Shown here: piece by piece, positions 5,787-12,447 of the stretch
How positions within the stretch are numbered: position 1 is the stretch's first letter
Layout of the letters: each line of letters starts with the position of its first letter
DNA from: Methanobacteriota archaeon
GTDB taxonomy: Archaea; Halobacteriota; Bog-38; Methanoflorentales; Methanoflorentaceae
NCBI GenBank assembly: GCA_003170935.1
Contig: PMYA01000165.1
Coordinates: 15,672-29,951, forward strand
Direction of reading: 5' to 3'
Length of the DNA: 14,280 nucleotides
Made by a program: the position numbers and the translations under genes
The notes under the pieces: generated by a model
Told to the model about the DNA's origin: nothing
What the model saw: only the letters and a program-made list of their open reading frames with translations
The model's database searches: none

Positions 5787-6371
5787 CTAATACGCTTCGC
5801 ACTTGAGCTGGTAATAAGCTCTGTCATGATCGCAAGCAGGACACTTCTCCGGGGGTTCTTCGCCGATGTGCACGTAACCGCATTCTCTGCAGACCCACTC
5901 AACCTTCTGGTCTTTTTTGAAAAAGGTGCCGGCTTCAACCTGCGCAAGCATCTTCTTATAATTCTCTGCGTGGTGTGCTTCAGCGACACCAATAGCTCGC
6001 AGTCTTTTAGCAACCTCGGGCAATCCTTCACTGTCGGCAACGTCAGCAAATTCGGGATACATCGTCGTAGCTTCGTGAAGCTCGCCTTCGATCGCAGCTC
6101 TGAGATTCGCTGCAGTGTTGCCCAGCGATATCGAAACGGTGGCGTCGATTTTAATGCCGTCAAGTTTTTCAGCCGCGCCAGCGTTAAGCGCGTTGATCAG
6201 TTTGGAGCTCCAACTTGCGTGCTCTCTTTCATTATCAGCTGTCAGCCGGAACGCCGCTGCGATCTGTTCAAACCCTTCTTTTTTTGCTATTTGTGAGAAG
6301 GAGATATACATGTTTCGCGCCATACTTTCGCCCGCGAAGGCTTTTGCAAGATTTTCTACCGTTTGTCGCAT
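5787..6371 (-). CDS. rbr: Rubrerythrin
   Basis: The protein has 194 residues, the family's usual length, and acts as a cytoplasmic peroxidase in anaerobes. Residues 1-145 are the ferritin-like four-helix domain with diiron ligands of the classic pattern: E15 (GES), E48 and H51 (ExxH in NEREHA), E97 and E131 with H134 (ExxH in EAHHA). Residues 158-194 are a rubredoxin-like FeS4 domain with C161-x-x-C164 and C177-x-x-C180, ending in the typical CEAY-type tail. The ATG at 6369-6371 follows GAGG seven bases upstream. The gene is converging with Pelota and seems to be a single-gene unit. Its promoter carries a perfect inverted repeat (6394-6412), consistent with control by a redox-responsive regulator; the regulator is not identified. 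Confidence 0.95.
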   Translation of the reverse strand: MRQTVENLAKAFAGESMARNMYISFSQIAKKEGFEQIAAAFRLTADNEREHASWSSKLINALNAGAAEKLDGIKIDATVSISLGNTAANLRAAIEGELHEATTMYPEFADVADSEGLPEVAKRLRAIGVAEAHHAENYKKMLAQVEAGTFFKKDQKVEWVCRECGYVHIGEEPPEKCPACDHDRAYYQLKCEAY

Positions 6372-6393
6372 TGTTTTGCCTCAGTGCTTCTAA

Positions 6394-6412
6394 ATACAAT
6401 AAACAATTGTAT
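6394..6412. promoter_or_regulatory. Inverted repeat in the rubrerythrin promoter, candidate operator
   Basis: ATACAAT (6394-6400) and ATTGTAT (6406-6412) are exact inverse complements around a 5-nt spacer. Inside it lies the 8-bp palindrome ACAATTGT (6403-6410). The repeat overlaps the downstream edge of the TATA-like element (AAAATATA, 6410-6417 on the minus strand) and the predicted start region, a position typical of a repressor site. Confidence 0.5.
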
Positions 6413-6417
6413 ATTTT

Positions 6418-6665
6418 ATTTTGGTCAGCCACTTCCAGCGTACGCTCTTTAAGAACGTGACTTAAGCTTTATTTCAGCGTGAAGGCGAGTTAGGCCTAGA
6501 AAAGACTGCTTTTCTTCGAATGATCTGAACGGCAAACGACAGCAAGATGGCAAACGATTACCCAACGATGATGATGACGGGGACCTAAGCGCAAATTCGT
6601 TCTTCTTTCTCAGCTTAAAAAGAGCACAACGTGTGAATGTCGCTGTAATATTTGGGGCGGCGCGT
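6418..6665. other. Intergenic region with no recognised gene
   Basis: Between the rubrerythrin promoter and the ZPR1-like gene I see no plausible coding region. It holds a perfect 7-bp hairpin with a 4-nt loop (6498-6515), two copies of GGCAAACGA 18 bp apart (6531, 6549), an ATGATGATGA run near 6568, and a weak terminator for the minus-strand gene (6616-6635). Confidence 0.4.
6616..6635 (-). terminator. Possible terminator after the ZPR1-like gene
   Basis: On the minus strand a short hairpin (CACA, loop CGT, TGTG) is followed by CTCTTTTTAAG, about 30 bases after the stop codon at 6666. The stem is only 4 bp, so the call rests mainly on the T run. Confidence 0.3.
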
Positions 6666-7247
6666 TTAGTTGCCTTTCTCCGAAACGTCGACAGTTAGTA
6701 TCCCAGTCTTAAGCGTGCAGGCCTCGCTTTCTGAGAGTACTCGGCGCTGAGCGCGCGGCGAAATAATCGCACTGTTGCCAATTGGATCATCGATCACGAG
6801 GGTCATTGTGCTTTTGCCCTTCCGTACTGAATCGATCATTTCAAGCAGTTGATTTCCCCGCTCCGTTTTTTCTGGATCATTAGACGACCATTTCGTGGCT
6901 ATGGCGATCACTTCTTCCACTCTACAGAGAACTCCCTCGACATTGGAAACAAAAGCTTCAGAAGCCGGACCCGGTTCAATGATTACGCCGAGTTCTGGAA
7001 TCTGAACGGTGCCTGAAGAGGATCTGATTACTCGTGTAGTGAAGTCGCCGCTATCAAATTTCATTTCATATCGGGCGGCTTCGCGTTCATTGAGTGTTAT
7101 TGTGTCGGCGTACTTGAAGCCACACGTGCAATTGGTGCTCACGAGCATGATTTCGCCAAAAAAAGGGATTTCGTCGGTACTGAACTTGAACGTGAGCGCA
7201 TTTGCGCATAAAGGGCATGTGCTATTGATGGCTGCTTCAAGCGTCAT
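6666..7247 (-). CDS. ZPR1-related zinc-finger protein (archaeal type)
   Basis: This 193-residue protein matches the archaeal single-domain ZPR1 family. Residues 11-43 are the zinc finger: C11-x-x-C14, then IPFFGEIMLVST, then C40-x-C42-G. The IP(Y/F)FGE element is diagnostic. It is followed by the beta domain with TRVIRSSSGTVQIPELGVIIEPGPASEAF, the A/B-domain core, and a helical region (107-142). In eukaryotes ZPR1 binds and helps fold eEF1A; a similar role for the archaeal protein is plausible but inferred. The ATG at 7245 has no clear ribosome-binding site. The gene lies 41 bp downstream of sepF on the same strand and could share its transcript, although a weak TATA-like CATATAG lies in the gap. 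The gene is intact. Confidence 0.88.
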   Translation of the reverse strand: MTLEAAINSTCPLCANALTFKFSTDEIPFFGEIMLVSTNCTCGFKYADTITLNEREAARYEMKFDSGDFTTRVIRSSSGTVQIPELGVIIEPGPASEAFVSNVEGVLCRVEEVIAIATKWSSNDPEKTERGNQLLEMIDSVRKGKSTMTLVIDDPIGNSAIISPRAQRRVLSESEACTLKTGILTVDVSEKGN

Positions 7248-7288
7248 TATTAAAAAGATGCTATATGTACTGAGCTGAACTCGCAGTT

Positions 7289-7669
7289 TTAGTAAACGCT
7301 AGCGCCGATCTTCTTGCGGTCGATCTTTATCGACATCGGGGTTACAATGATCTGATCGTCTCCGAGTCCGGCAATATCACCGTGAATGTCCTTTGCGACT
7401 TGTCGCAGTTCCTTAACCACTTTGTCTAGGGTGATGCGGTCCTGCTTAATTGGAGATATGTCAATGATGACGATATTGCCTTTGTAAACCTCGTCTTTGA
7501 GCGATGTGAGATTGCTGATGTTAATTAACTCTGCGACCTTAACATACGTACCTGCGGGCTCTTCTTCAAATACTTCTTCGTACTCTCCGAGATCCAGCTC
7601 CAGATATTCATCAGGCTCAGCATGCGGACGGCTTCCAAAAATTCTATCAATCAAACTTTTTTGCGCCAT
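7289..7669 (-). CDS. sepF: Archaeal SepF, FtsZ membrane anchor
   Basis: This 126-residue protein fits archaeal SepF, which tethers FtsZ to the membrane at the division site. Residues 1-12 (MAQKSLIDRIFG) form the amphipathic membrane-targeting helix. An acidic linker follows (about 18-38), then the SepF core with VKVAELINISNLTSLKDEVYKGN, IVIIDISP and the strongly conserved GDIAGLGDDQIIVTP (97-111), ending in IKIDRKKI. The ATG at 7667 is supported by AGGTGA nine bases upstream and by the membrane-targeting helix starting there. A TATA-like CTATAAG (7719-7725, minus) gives a leader of about 30 nt. No ftsZ is in view. The link to the downstream ZPR1-like gene is by position only. Confidence 0.92.
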   Translation of the reverse strand: MAQKSLIDRIFGSRPHAEPDEYLELDLGEYEEVFEEEPAGTYVKVAELINISNLTSLKDEVYKGNIVIIDISPIKQDRITLDKVVKELRQVAKDIHGDIAGLGDDQIIVTPMSIKIDRKKIGASVY

Positions 7670-7718
7670 TTGGAACTCTCACCTACAATCGACTCTTAAT
7701 CTATTACGCAATGGGCAT

Positions 7719-7725
7719 CTTATAG
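7719..7725 (-). promoter_or_regulatory. Candidate sepF TATA box
   Basis: The minus strand reads CTATAAG, preceded by GAAAA. It predicts a transcription start near 7698 and a short leader that includes the AGGTGA ribosome-binding site. The same AT-rich element could serve the plus strand, where it would start a transcript near 7747. Confidence 0.4.
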
Positions 7726-7751
7726 TTTTCGTGCTATGCTCATCATATATT

Positions 7752-7801
7752 GAAGCGGCACGTAGCACTGTCATTATTGACGTGATAATCGCTTCTTTTT
7801 T
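7752..7801 (+). ncRNA. Possible plus-strand small RNA or terminator hairpin with T6 tail
   Basis: GAAGCG (7752-7757) pairs with CGCTTC (7790-7795), and inside it CACGT (7759-7763) pairs with ACGTG (7780-7784). The outer stem is followed directly by TTTTTT (7796-7801) on the plus strand. No plus-strand gene ends here; the nearest upstream one stops at 5733. It may be a short RNA started from the AT-rich element near 7720, or a barrier to antisense transcription. Confidence 0.3.
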
Positions 7802-7836
7802 AAATGAGGGCATTGCCATGTTTTTTTTAACTGCGT

Positions 7837-8313
7837 TTATAGCGCAACGTTCCAGACTTTATCGCCTACGTGGTGCACGATCCGCACAGCTTTTCCCTTC
7901 GTTTCGTGGATCATTTCAATACCTGTGATAAGCGCGGTTCCGATGCCTAGAGGTTTTTTGTGTCTTTCGTCAACAATGACAACAAAATCTCCTGGTGTTA
8001 TGCTTTCGTCGGCATCGACGATGCCAGGACTCATTACATCCGCTCCGTTACGTATGAACCGCACAGCGCCCATATCCACGGTTACAAGGTGCCGTTGTGG
8101 GTTGAGCTCAATCGCGCCTCGCACAGTGAAAAAGGGCGTTTTGTCGATGCAGAGGGCTACTGGCACTCCGTTTAGAAGAATAAGCGTGTGATCAGACGTT
8201 TCGAGCACTTCGAGCCGGCCTTTTAGGGCGTTCTTAGTTTCGTACGTGCTCAGCGTAGCTACTACAAGCCGTGCAGTATCTGTCTTCAGGAAATGCCGTT
8301 TTTTCGTCGTCAT
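7837..8313 (-). CDS. PUA-domain RNA-binding protein, MCT-1/Tma20-like
   Basis: This 158-residue protein has the layout of the archaeal MCT-1 homologues. A small pre-PUA domain (about 1-75) begins KKRHFLK and includes HTLILLNGVPVALC. A PUA domain (about 76-155) includes FFTVRGAIELN, VTVDMGAVRFIRNGADVMSPGI and GDFVVIVDERHKKPLGIGTAL, the PUA core strand pattern. Eukaryotic MCT-1 with DENR promotes reinitiation and recycling of 40S subunits; in archaea the protein is assumed to bind tRNA or rRNA, without a settled role. The ATG at 8311 lacks a ribosome-binding site and lies about 30 bases from a TATA-like TTTATCT (8340-8346, minus), so the mRNA is leaderless or nearly so. It is divergent from LSm and separated from sepF by 167 bp. 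Confidence 0.88.
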   Translation of the reverse strand: MTTKKRHFLKTDTARLVVATLSTYETKNALKGRLEVLETSDHTLILLNGVPVALCIDKTPFFTVRGAIELNPQRHLVTVDMGAVRFIRNGADVMSPGIVDADESITPGDFVVIVDERHKKPLGIGTALITGIEMIHETKGKAVRIVHHVGDKVWNVAL

Positions 8314-8339
8314 GCATACGAATCTTAATGAAGATTCAA

Positions 8340-8609
<270 letters not shown>

Positions 8610-8637
8610 TGTAACTCACATTAAACGAGGCAACTGA

Positions 8638-8802
8638 ATGACTAAGGGAACACCGTCAATGGGCAAGCGGCAGAAACGCACGCACGTGGCATGCAGGCGC
8701 TGCGGCGCGGTCTCAAACAACTTTCGTAAAAGAACATGCGTCCATTGTGGGTTTGGCCGCTCAAGGCGGCTTCGCAACTATAGCTACCTTAATAAATATT
8801 GA
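8638..8802 (+). CDS. rpl37e: Ribosomal protein L37e (eL37)
   Basis: This 54-residue large-subunit protein matches eL37. It begins [16 protein letters not shown], carries a zinc ribbon with C19-x-x-C22 and C34-x-x-C37, and ends with the basic [16 protein letters not shown] segment that threads into 23S rRNA. All four zinc ligands are present. The ATG is preceded by GAGG with a 7-base gap, and translation stops at TGA 8800-8802. It lies between LSm (28 bp upstream) and purF (21 bp downstream) on the same strand, the usual archaeal arrangement. It is short enough to be missed by length-limited gene finders. Confidence 0.96.
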   Translation: MTKGTPSMGKRQKRTHVACRRCGAVSNNFRKRTCVHCGFGRSRRLRNYSYLNKY

Positions 8803-8823
8803 TCATATTTTAAAGGCTAGCCG

Positions 8824-10272
8824 ATGAAAGACAAGTGCGGCGTGTTCGGAATCGCTTTGGATTCCAAAGATGTCGCATTACCAATCTATTACGGGCTTTA
8901 TGCGTTGCAGCATCGCGGTCAAGAATCAGCCGGAATTGCGACGCACGACTCTGCAATCCATGTTGAGCGTGGCATGGGTCTTGTTCAAGAGGTATTTGAC
9001 GAACATCGGTTGGGACAGCTTAAAGGATCGCGAGGTATTGGCCACGTTCGATATTCAACGACAGGCCTCAGTGTATCCGAAAACTGCCAACCGGCGCTCG
9101 TGAATTATCAGGGTGGCACCATTGCGATCGCACATAATGGTGATATCGTCAACTCCTATGATATCAGGCAAGGACTCGAGGCAGAAGGCCGCATTTTTGT
9201 GTCAAATTCGGACACAGAAGTCATCACACACCTTCTTGTGAAGGAACTGATGCGAAATGATACTATCACGGCCGTTCAGGAGCTAATGACCAAGCTCCGC
9301 GGTTCTTACTCTCTTACGCTACTTATAAATGATACCGTCATCGGCGTCAGAGACCCATTTGGTATAAAGCCACTCTGTATTGGGAAGTTTGACGATGGTT
9401 TTGTCTTATCAAGCGAGAGTGCGGCTATTGATACACTCGGGGGTGTGCTCATCAGGGACGTCCGCCCGGGTGAAATCATCGTCCTTAAGCCCGATGGGTT
9501 CGTGAGCCAACAGGCAACTAAAAAGGCGATAACGGCACATTGTATGTTCGAATACGTCTACTTTGCTCGCCCAGACTCGGTTCTTGACGGTTCCCTGATC
9601 TACGAAGTGCGGCGAAAGATAGGGCAAACGCTCGCAGAGGGAGATGTAGAGGCTGACGTAGTCATTCCAGTTCCCGACTCGGGAATCGCTTTTGCAGTTG
9701 GCTATGCGGAAAAATCACAGCTGCCGTACACAGAGGGTCTTATTAAGAACCGCTACGTTGGTAGGACCTTTATCATGCCTGGCCAGGATTTGCGTGAAAC
9801 GGCCGTAAGGCTGAAACTAAACGTAATTAAGAAGCACGTCGAAGGCAAACGGGTTGTGATGATCGATGACTCGATTGTGCGCGGAACGACGTCGCGTAAG
9901 ATCGTCGATATGCTACGAGCGGCTGGGGCTGAGGAAGTGCACATGCGTATTGGGACGCCGCCCATCGTCTCGCCGTGCTATCTTGGAATCGATATGCCTA
10001 CATACGGGGAGCTTATTGCCGCTCGGAAAAGTGTGGAAGGCGTAAAATTGATGATTGGCGTTGACTCACTTAAGTACATCACGCTCGCCGGCCTGATTGA
10101 TTCAATCGGCCTTCCCCGCGAAAAGCTCTGTTTGGGCTGTCTTACTGGCATATATCCGATCGAGAGGCCTGTTGAACGAGCTATGCAACTAAAACTCGAT
10201 GCATTCGCACTTAACGCGAAGAAGAAAAGTGAGCGTAGTACCTCTCCCCCATTACCTACTTCTTCAGCGTAA
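8824..10272 (+). CDS. purF: Amidophosphoribosyltransferase (glutamine PRPP amidotransferase)
   Basis: PurF makes phosphoribosylamine from PRPP and glutamine, the first step of purine synthesis. The 482-residue protein starts MKDKCGVFGI: Cys5 is the Ntn nucleophile, exposed by removal of a four-residue propeptide. The glutaminase domain (5-235) shows LQHRGQESAGIAT, GHVRYSTTG, AHNGDIVN and GSYSLTLL. The phosphoribosyltransferase domain has the PRPP motif VVMIDDSIVRGTTS (344-357). Cysteines at 240, 385, 436 and 439 (CLGC) match the four ligands of the Fe4S4 cluster in the Bacillus-type enzyme, so an oxygen-sensitive cluster is expected. The C-terminus is a polar Lys, Ser, Pro tail of about 17 residues. 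The ATG at 8824 is chosen because it puts Cys5 in place. It is last in the LSm-L37e-purF run and converges with dph2. Confidence 0.96.
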   Translation: MKDKCGVFGIALDSKDVALPIYYGLYALQHRGQESAGIATHDSAIHVERGMGLVQEVFDEHRLGQLKGSRGIGHVRYSTTGLSVSENCQPALVNYQGGTIAIAHNGDIVNSYDIRQGLEAEGRIFVSNSDTEVITHLLVKELMRNDTITAVQELMTKLRGSYSLTLLINDTVIGVRDPFGIKPLCIGKFDDGFVLSSESAAIDTLGGVLIRDVRPGEIIVLKPDGFVSQQATKKAITAHCMFEYVYFARPDSVLDGSLIYEVRRKIGQTLAEGDVEADVVIPVPDSGIAFAVGYAEKSQLPYTEGLIKNRYVGRTFIMPGQDLRETAVRLKLNVIKKHVEGKRVVMIDDSIVRGTTSRKIVDMLRAAGAEEVHMRIGTPPIVSPCYLGIDMPTYGELIAARKSVEGVKLMIGVDSLKYITLAGLIDSIGLPREKLCLGCLTGIYPIERPVERAMQLKLDAFALNAKKKSERSTSPPLPTSSA

Positions 10273-10310
10273 GCTGTCCGCAGGCGAGAGAGCCCTAGCA
10301 GCGCGCGCCT

Positions 10311-11279
10311 TTAGCCGCTGGAAAACTCATCAAGACCGTATTTGCTAAAATCTCTTTTTCCGAGTATCATTTCGAATTCGATGGGCGTCAGCATAGGGGC
10401 CTTAAAAAGCGCCGAGTCATCTATCGCAACGCGCGGACAAGCCGTGTTCACATATGCTTCTGCAGGGAACTGGTAAAGCGTCCAAGGAGTTATTTCGTTT
10501 ATCGTCACTGTGTACGCGTCGTAACCATGTTGTATGGCCTCTTCTACGAGTTTGAATGCTAGGTCAAACCTTTGCTGGCCAGTTTTGGTGCTAACTAACA
10601 TACAAAATGTATGTGCGTCCATCGCCTTCGCCATGAGTGCGTACCGTTGCTTTAAAATGAGGTCAACGTCTGCAATTGAAGTTTTCTGCAGAAATGGATC
10701 TGCGGCGATAACACGTTTCCCAGTTGCCAGCGCGACGCCAATGGCGTGGAAGGCGCCGCTTCCGATGTAAAGATACTCCTCGACGTCGATCGCTCGCGCG
10801 GACGAAAAGTTACAGCCCAAAACTTGGCCTCGATACTTGACTCTTCTGTCACCGTCCCCGATTAAGCAACGTAAACCGGCTGATTCGAGGTGACGGCAAA
10901 CCGAGTCTAAAGTGTGGATGTGTTGAACGTTAGTCACGATGCCTATCTGCTGTCCGCGGATGAGCGCGAGCGCATCGTCCACTACTGGAATAACATCAAC
11001 ATTGCTTCGCACCTCGACGAAACAGACGTCGCGTGCCGCGAGCTCAGGGATTTCTGCGTGACCAAAGTGAACTAGCAGATCCGCTTTTGGGTTATAATCC
11101 AGATCGCATGCGCCGTAGCACGGATTGCCCGAGAGCAGGACCTTGACGTTGACGTGTTCCTTTATGCACCTTGCGACGTGGGGGCCGTGCCGCGTTAGCC
11201 CCCCGGGAAACTGGAGTTGGAGCACGCGGGCTCTATTCTCCCGCGCTCGTTCAACAATTCGCTCAATTTCAAAGTCCAT
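10311..11279 (-). CDS. dph2: Diphthamide biosynthesis enzyme Dph2 (3-amino-3-carboxypropyltransferase)
   Basis: Archaeal Dph2 is a homodimeric Fe4S4 enzyme that cleaves SAM to move a 3-amino-3-carboxypropyl group to a His of elongation factor 2. The 322-residue protein has the three-domain layout of the family: VLQLQFPGGL near the start, SGNPCYGACDLD (50-61), GQVLGC (151-156) and the late NTACPRVAIDD (278-288). Cys58, Cys156 and Cys281 match the spacing of the three cluster ligands known from the Pyrococcus enzyme; Cys54 is an extra residue in the first motif. The ATG at 11277 has no obvious ribosome-binding site. The gene lies 58 bp after mfnA on the same strand and converges with purF, with a 38-bp gap that holds no clear terminator. 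Membership of the ppsA-mfnA-dph2 operon is likely. Confidence 0.94.
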   Translation of the reverse strand: MDFEIERIVERARENRARVLQLQFPGGLTRHGPHVARCIKEHVNVKVLLSGNPCYGACDLDYNPKADLLVHFGHAEIPELAARDVCFVEVRSNVDVIPVVDDALALIRGQQIGIVTNVQHIHTLDSVCRHLESAGLRCLIGDGDRRVKYRGQVLGCNFSSARAIDVEEYLYIGSGAFHAIGVALATGKRVIAADPFLQKTSIADVDLILKQRYALMAKAMDAHTFCMLVSTKTGQQRFDLAFKLVEEAIQHGYDAYTVTINEITPWTLYQFPAEAYVNTACPRVAIDDSALFKAPMLTPIEFEMILGKRDFSKYGLDEFSSG

Positions 11280-11337
11280 GTTTTCTGGTGGGCAGTTTGC
11301 TAAGTTTCACGACGGTGATGATATGATGCGATGACCG

Positions 11338-12417
11338 CTATCCCCTTACGAGCTCTTTTAAATCGTGCATGAAGTCTAGAATCGTCGTTTCATTGATATG
11401 TGGCATTATGATGATTCGCAGTGCCCCCCCCATAACGGATATACGCCAGCCGCGCGCGATGAGTCTAAGCGCTAACAGTTGTAACCGGGGCAACTTGAAC
11501 GCTACAATGTTCATGACGGGGGGGATTACTGGATACACACCAAATTCCGCAGCTTCTTCTACGCAAAGGTTTGTTAATCGCATGCATTCACGAACGACGT
11601 TTCGATATCCTTCGGCGCCAAGATGCTCAAGCACGGCAAGCGTTGCAGCTACTGAAGCGCCACCTCTCGTGCCGGTCATCGACCGTTCCACTGAGTAGAA
11701 TGTGTTCGTGCTAAGGGCGTCAAAATCAGCGGCCCTTTTAAAAACTAACCCCCCTGACGGTATTGTGCTTAAGCCCATTTTATGTGGGTCGATGGCTATT
11801 GATCGAACGCCTTCCACGTCAAAGTCAAAGGGGTACTTTTTTTCAAGAAATGGGATAACAAAGCCCCCAAAAGCTGCATCGACGTGCAAAAAGGCGTCAT
11901 TCTCTAAAGCAACCTTAGCGAGAGCGGGAATCGGATCGATCACGCCGAGAGCCGTCGTACCAGCAATTCCGACGACACAAACGGTATCCTCATCGACAAG
12001 CTCTTCAACTGCGGTAACGTCAACGGCGTAACGTTCATCGAGACTTGCTTGACGTACCTCTACTCCAGTGAAAGCCTGAGCCTTCTCAAACGACTGGTGT
12101 GCCGACTCCGGAACAATGATGTTAGGCTGTCGCGTGCTGGAGATTATTTTACTCGCTCGAACTGCTTGTATGTTTGATTCCGTTCCCCCGGAAGTGATGT
12201 ACCCGACGGCATCAGCTGCACCGAGAAAACCACCTAGGATCGAAATGGCGCGTCGTTCGAACGCGGCTATTTCGGGAAACAGGTTCGGATCGCCGAGGTT
12301 CGTGTGAATATATTTCATATGTGCTCGTACTGCCACTGGGTGTGGGTACGTGCACATCGAGCTAAGAACTCGGTCGTAGCCTCTGTTTGTCCGCTTTAGT
12401 TCATTGGCCTCATGCAT
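11338..12417 (-). CDS. mfnA: L-tyrosine/L-aspartate decarboxylase MfnA
   Basis: This is a PLP-dependent group II decarboxylase of 359 residues. In methanogens MfnA makes tyramine for methanofuran, and some archaeal homologues make beta-alanine for coenzyme A; the sequence alone does not decide between them. It shows MCTYPHPVAV and NLGDPNLFPEI, the PLP-phosphate loop TSGGTESN (75-82), the pyridine-binding Asp in HVDAAFGG (D180) and the Schiff-base Lys in DPHKMGLSTIPSGG (K213), followed by TGTRGG. The N-terminus is a few residues shorter than some homologues. The ATG at 12415 lies 30 bp after the ppsA stop, with only a weak upstream site, and dph2 follows. No active-site residue is missing. Confidence 0.94.
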   Translation of the reverse strand: MHEANELKRTNRGYDRVLSSMCTYPHPVAVRAHMKYIHTNLGDPNLFPEIAAFERRAISILGGFLGAADAVGYITSGGTESNIQAVRASKIISSTRQPNIIVPESAHQSFEKAQAFTGVEVRQASLDERYAVDVTAVEELVDEDTVCVVGIAGTTALGVIDPIPALAKVALENDAFLHVDAAFGGFVIPFLEKKYPFDFDVEGVRSIAIDPHKMGLSTIPSGGLVFKRAADFDALSTNTFYSVERSMTGTRGGASVAATLAVLEHLGAEGYRNVVRECMRLTNLCVEEAAEFGVYPVIPPVMNIVAFKLPRLQLLALRLIARGWRISVMGGALRIIIMPHINETTILDFMHDLKELVRG

Positions 12418-12447
12418 TGCTGAATCACTAGTTGAACGAAGTGACGA

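Noticed and set aside
5763..6296. 177-codon plus-strand open frame opposite rubrerythrin
   Set aside because: Rubrerythrin on the other strand has all metal ligands in place; the plus frame shows no domain and has no ribosome-binding site.
6565..6580. ATGATGATGA run as a C box of a C/D small RNA
   Set aside because: The C-box match is perfect, but I found no D box at the right distance and no promoter placed for it.
6547..6588. 13-codon ATG frame in the gap before the ZPR1-like gene
   Set aside because: Too short to support, no ribosome-binding site and no known leader-peptide context.
7119..7128. Loss of a zinc ligand in the ZPR1-like protein (C-x-C rather than C-x-x-C)
   Set aside because: From memory the archaeal single-domain family commonly has C-x-C-G here, so four ligands are still present; not an anomaly without an alignment.
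10273..10310. GC-rich stretch between purF and dph2 as a bidirectional terminator
   Set aside because: Only a 3-bp stem around GAGAGA and a GCGCGCGC run are visible, with no T tract on either strand.
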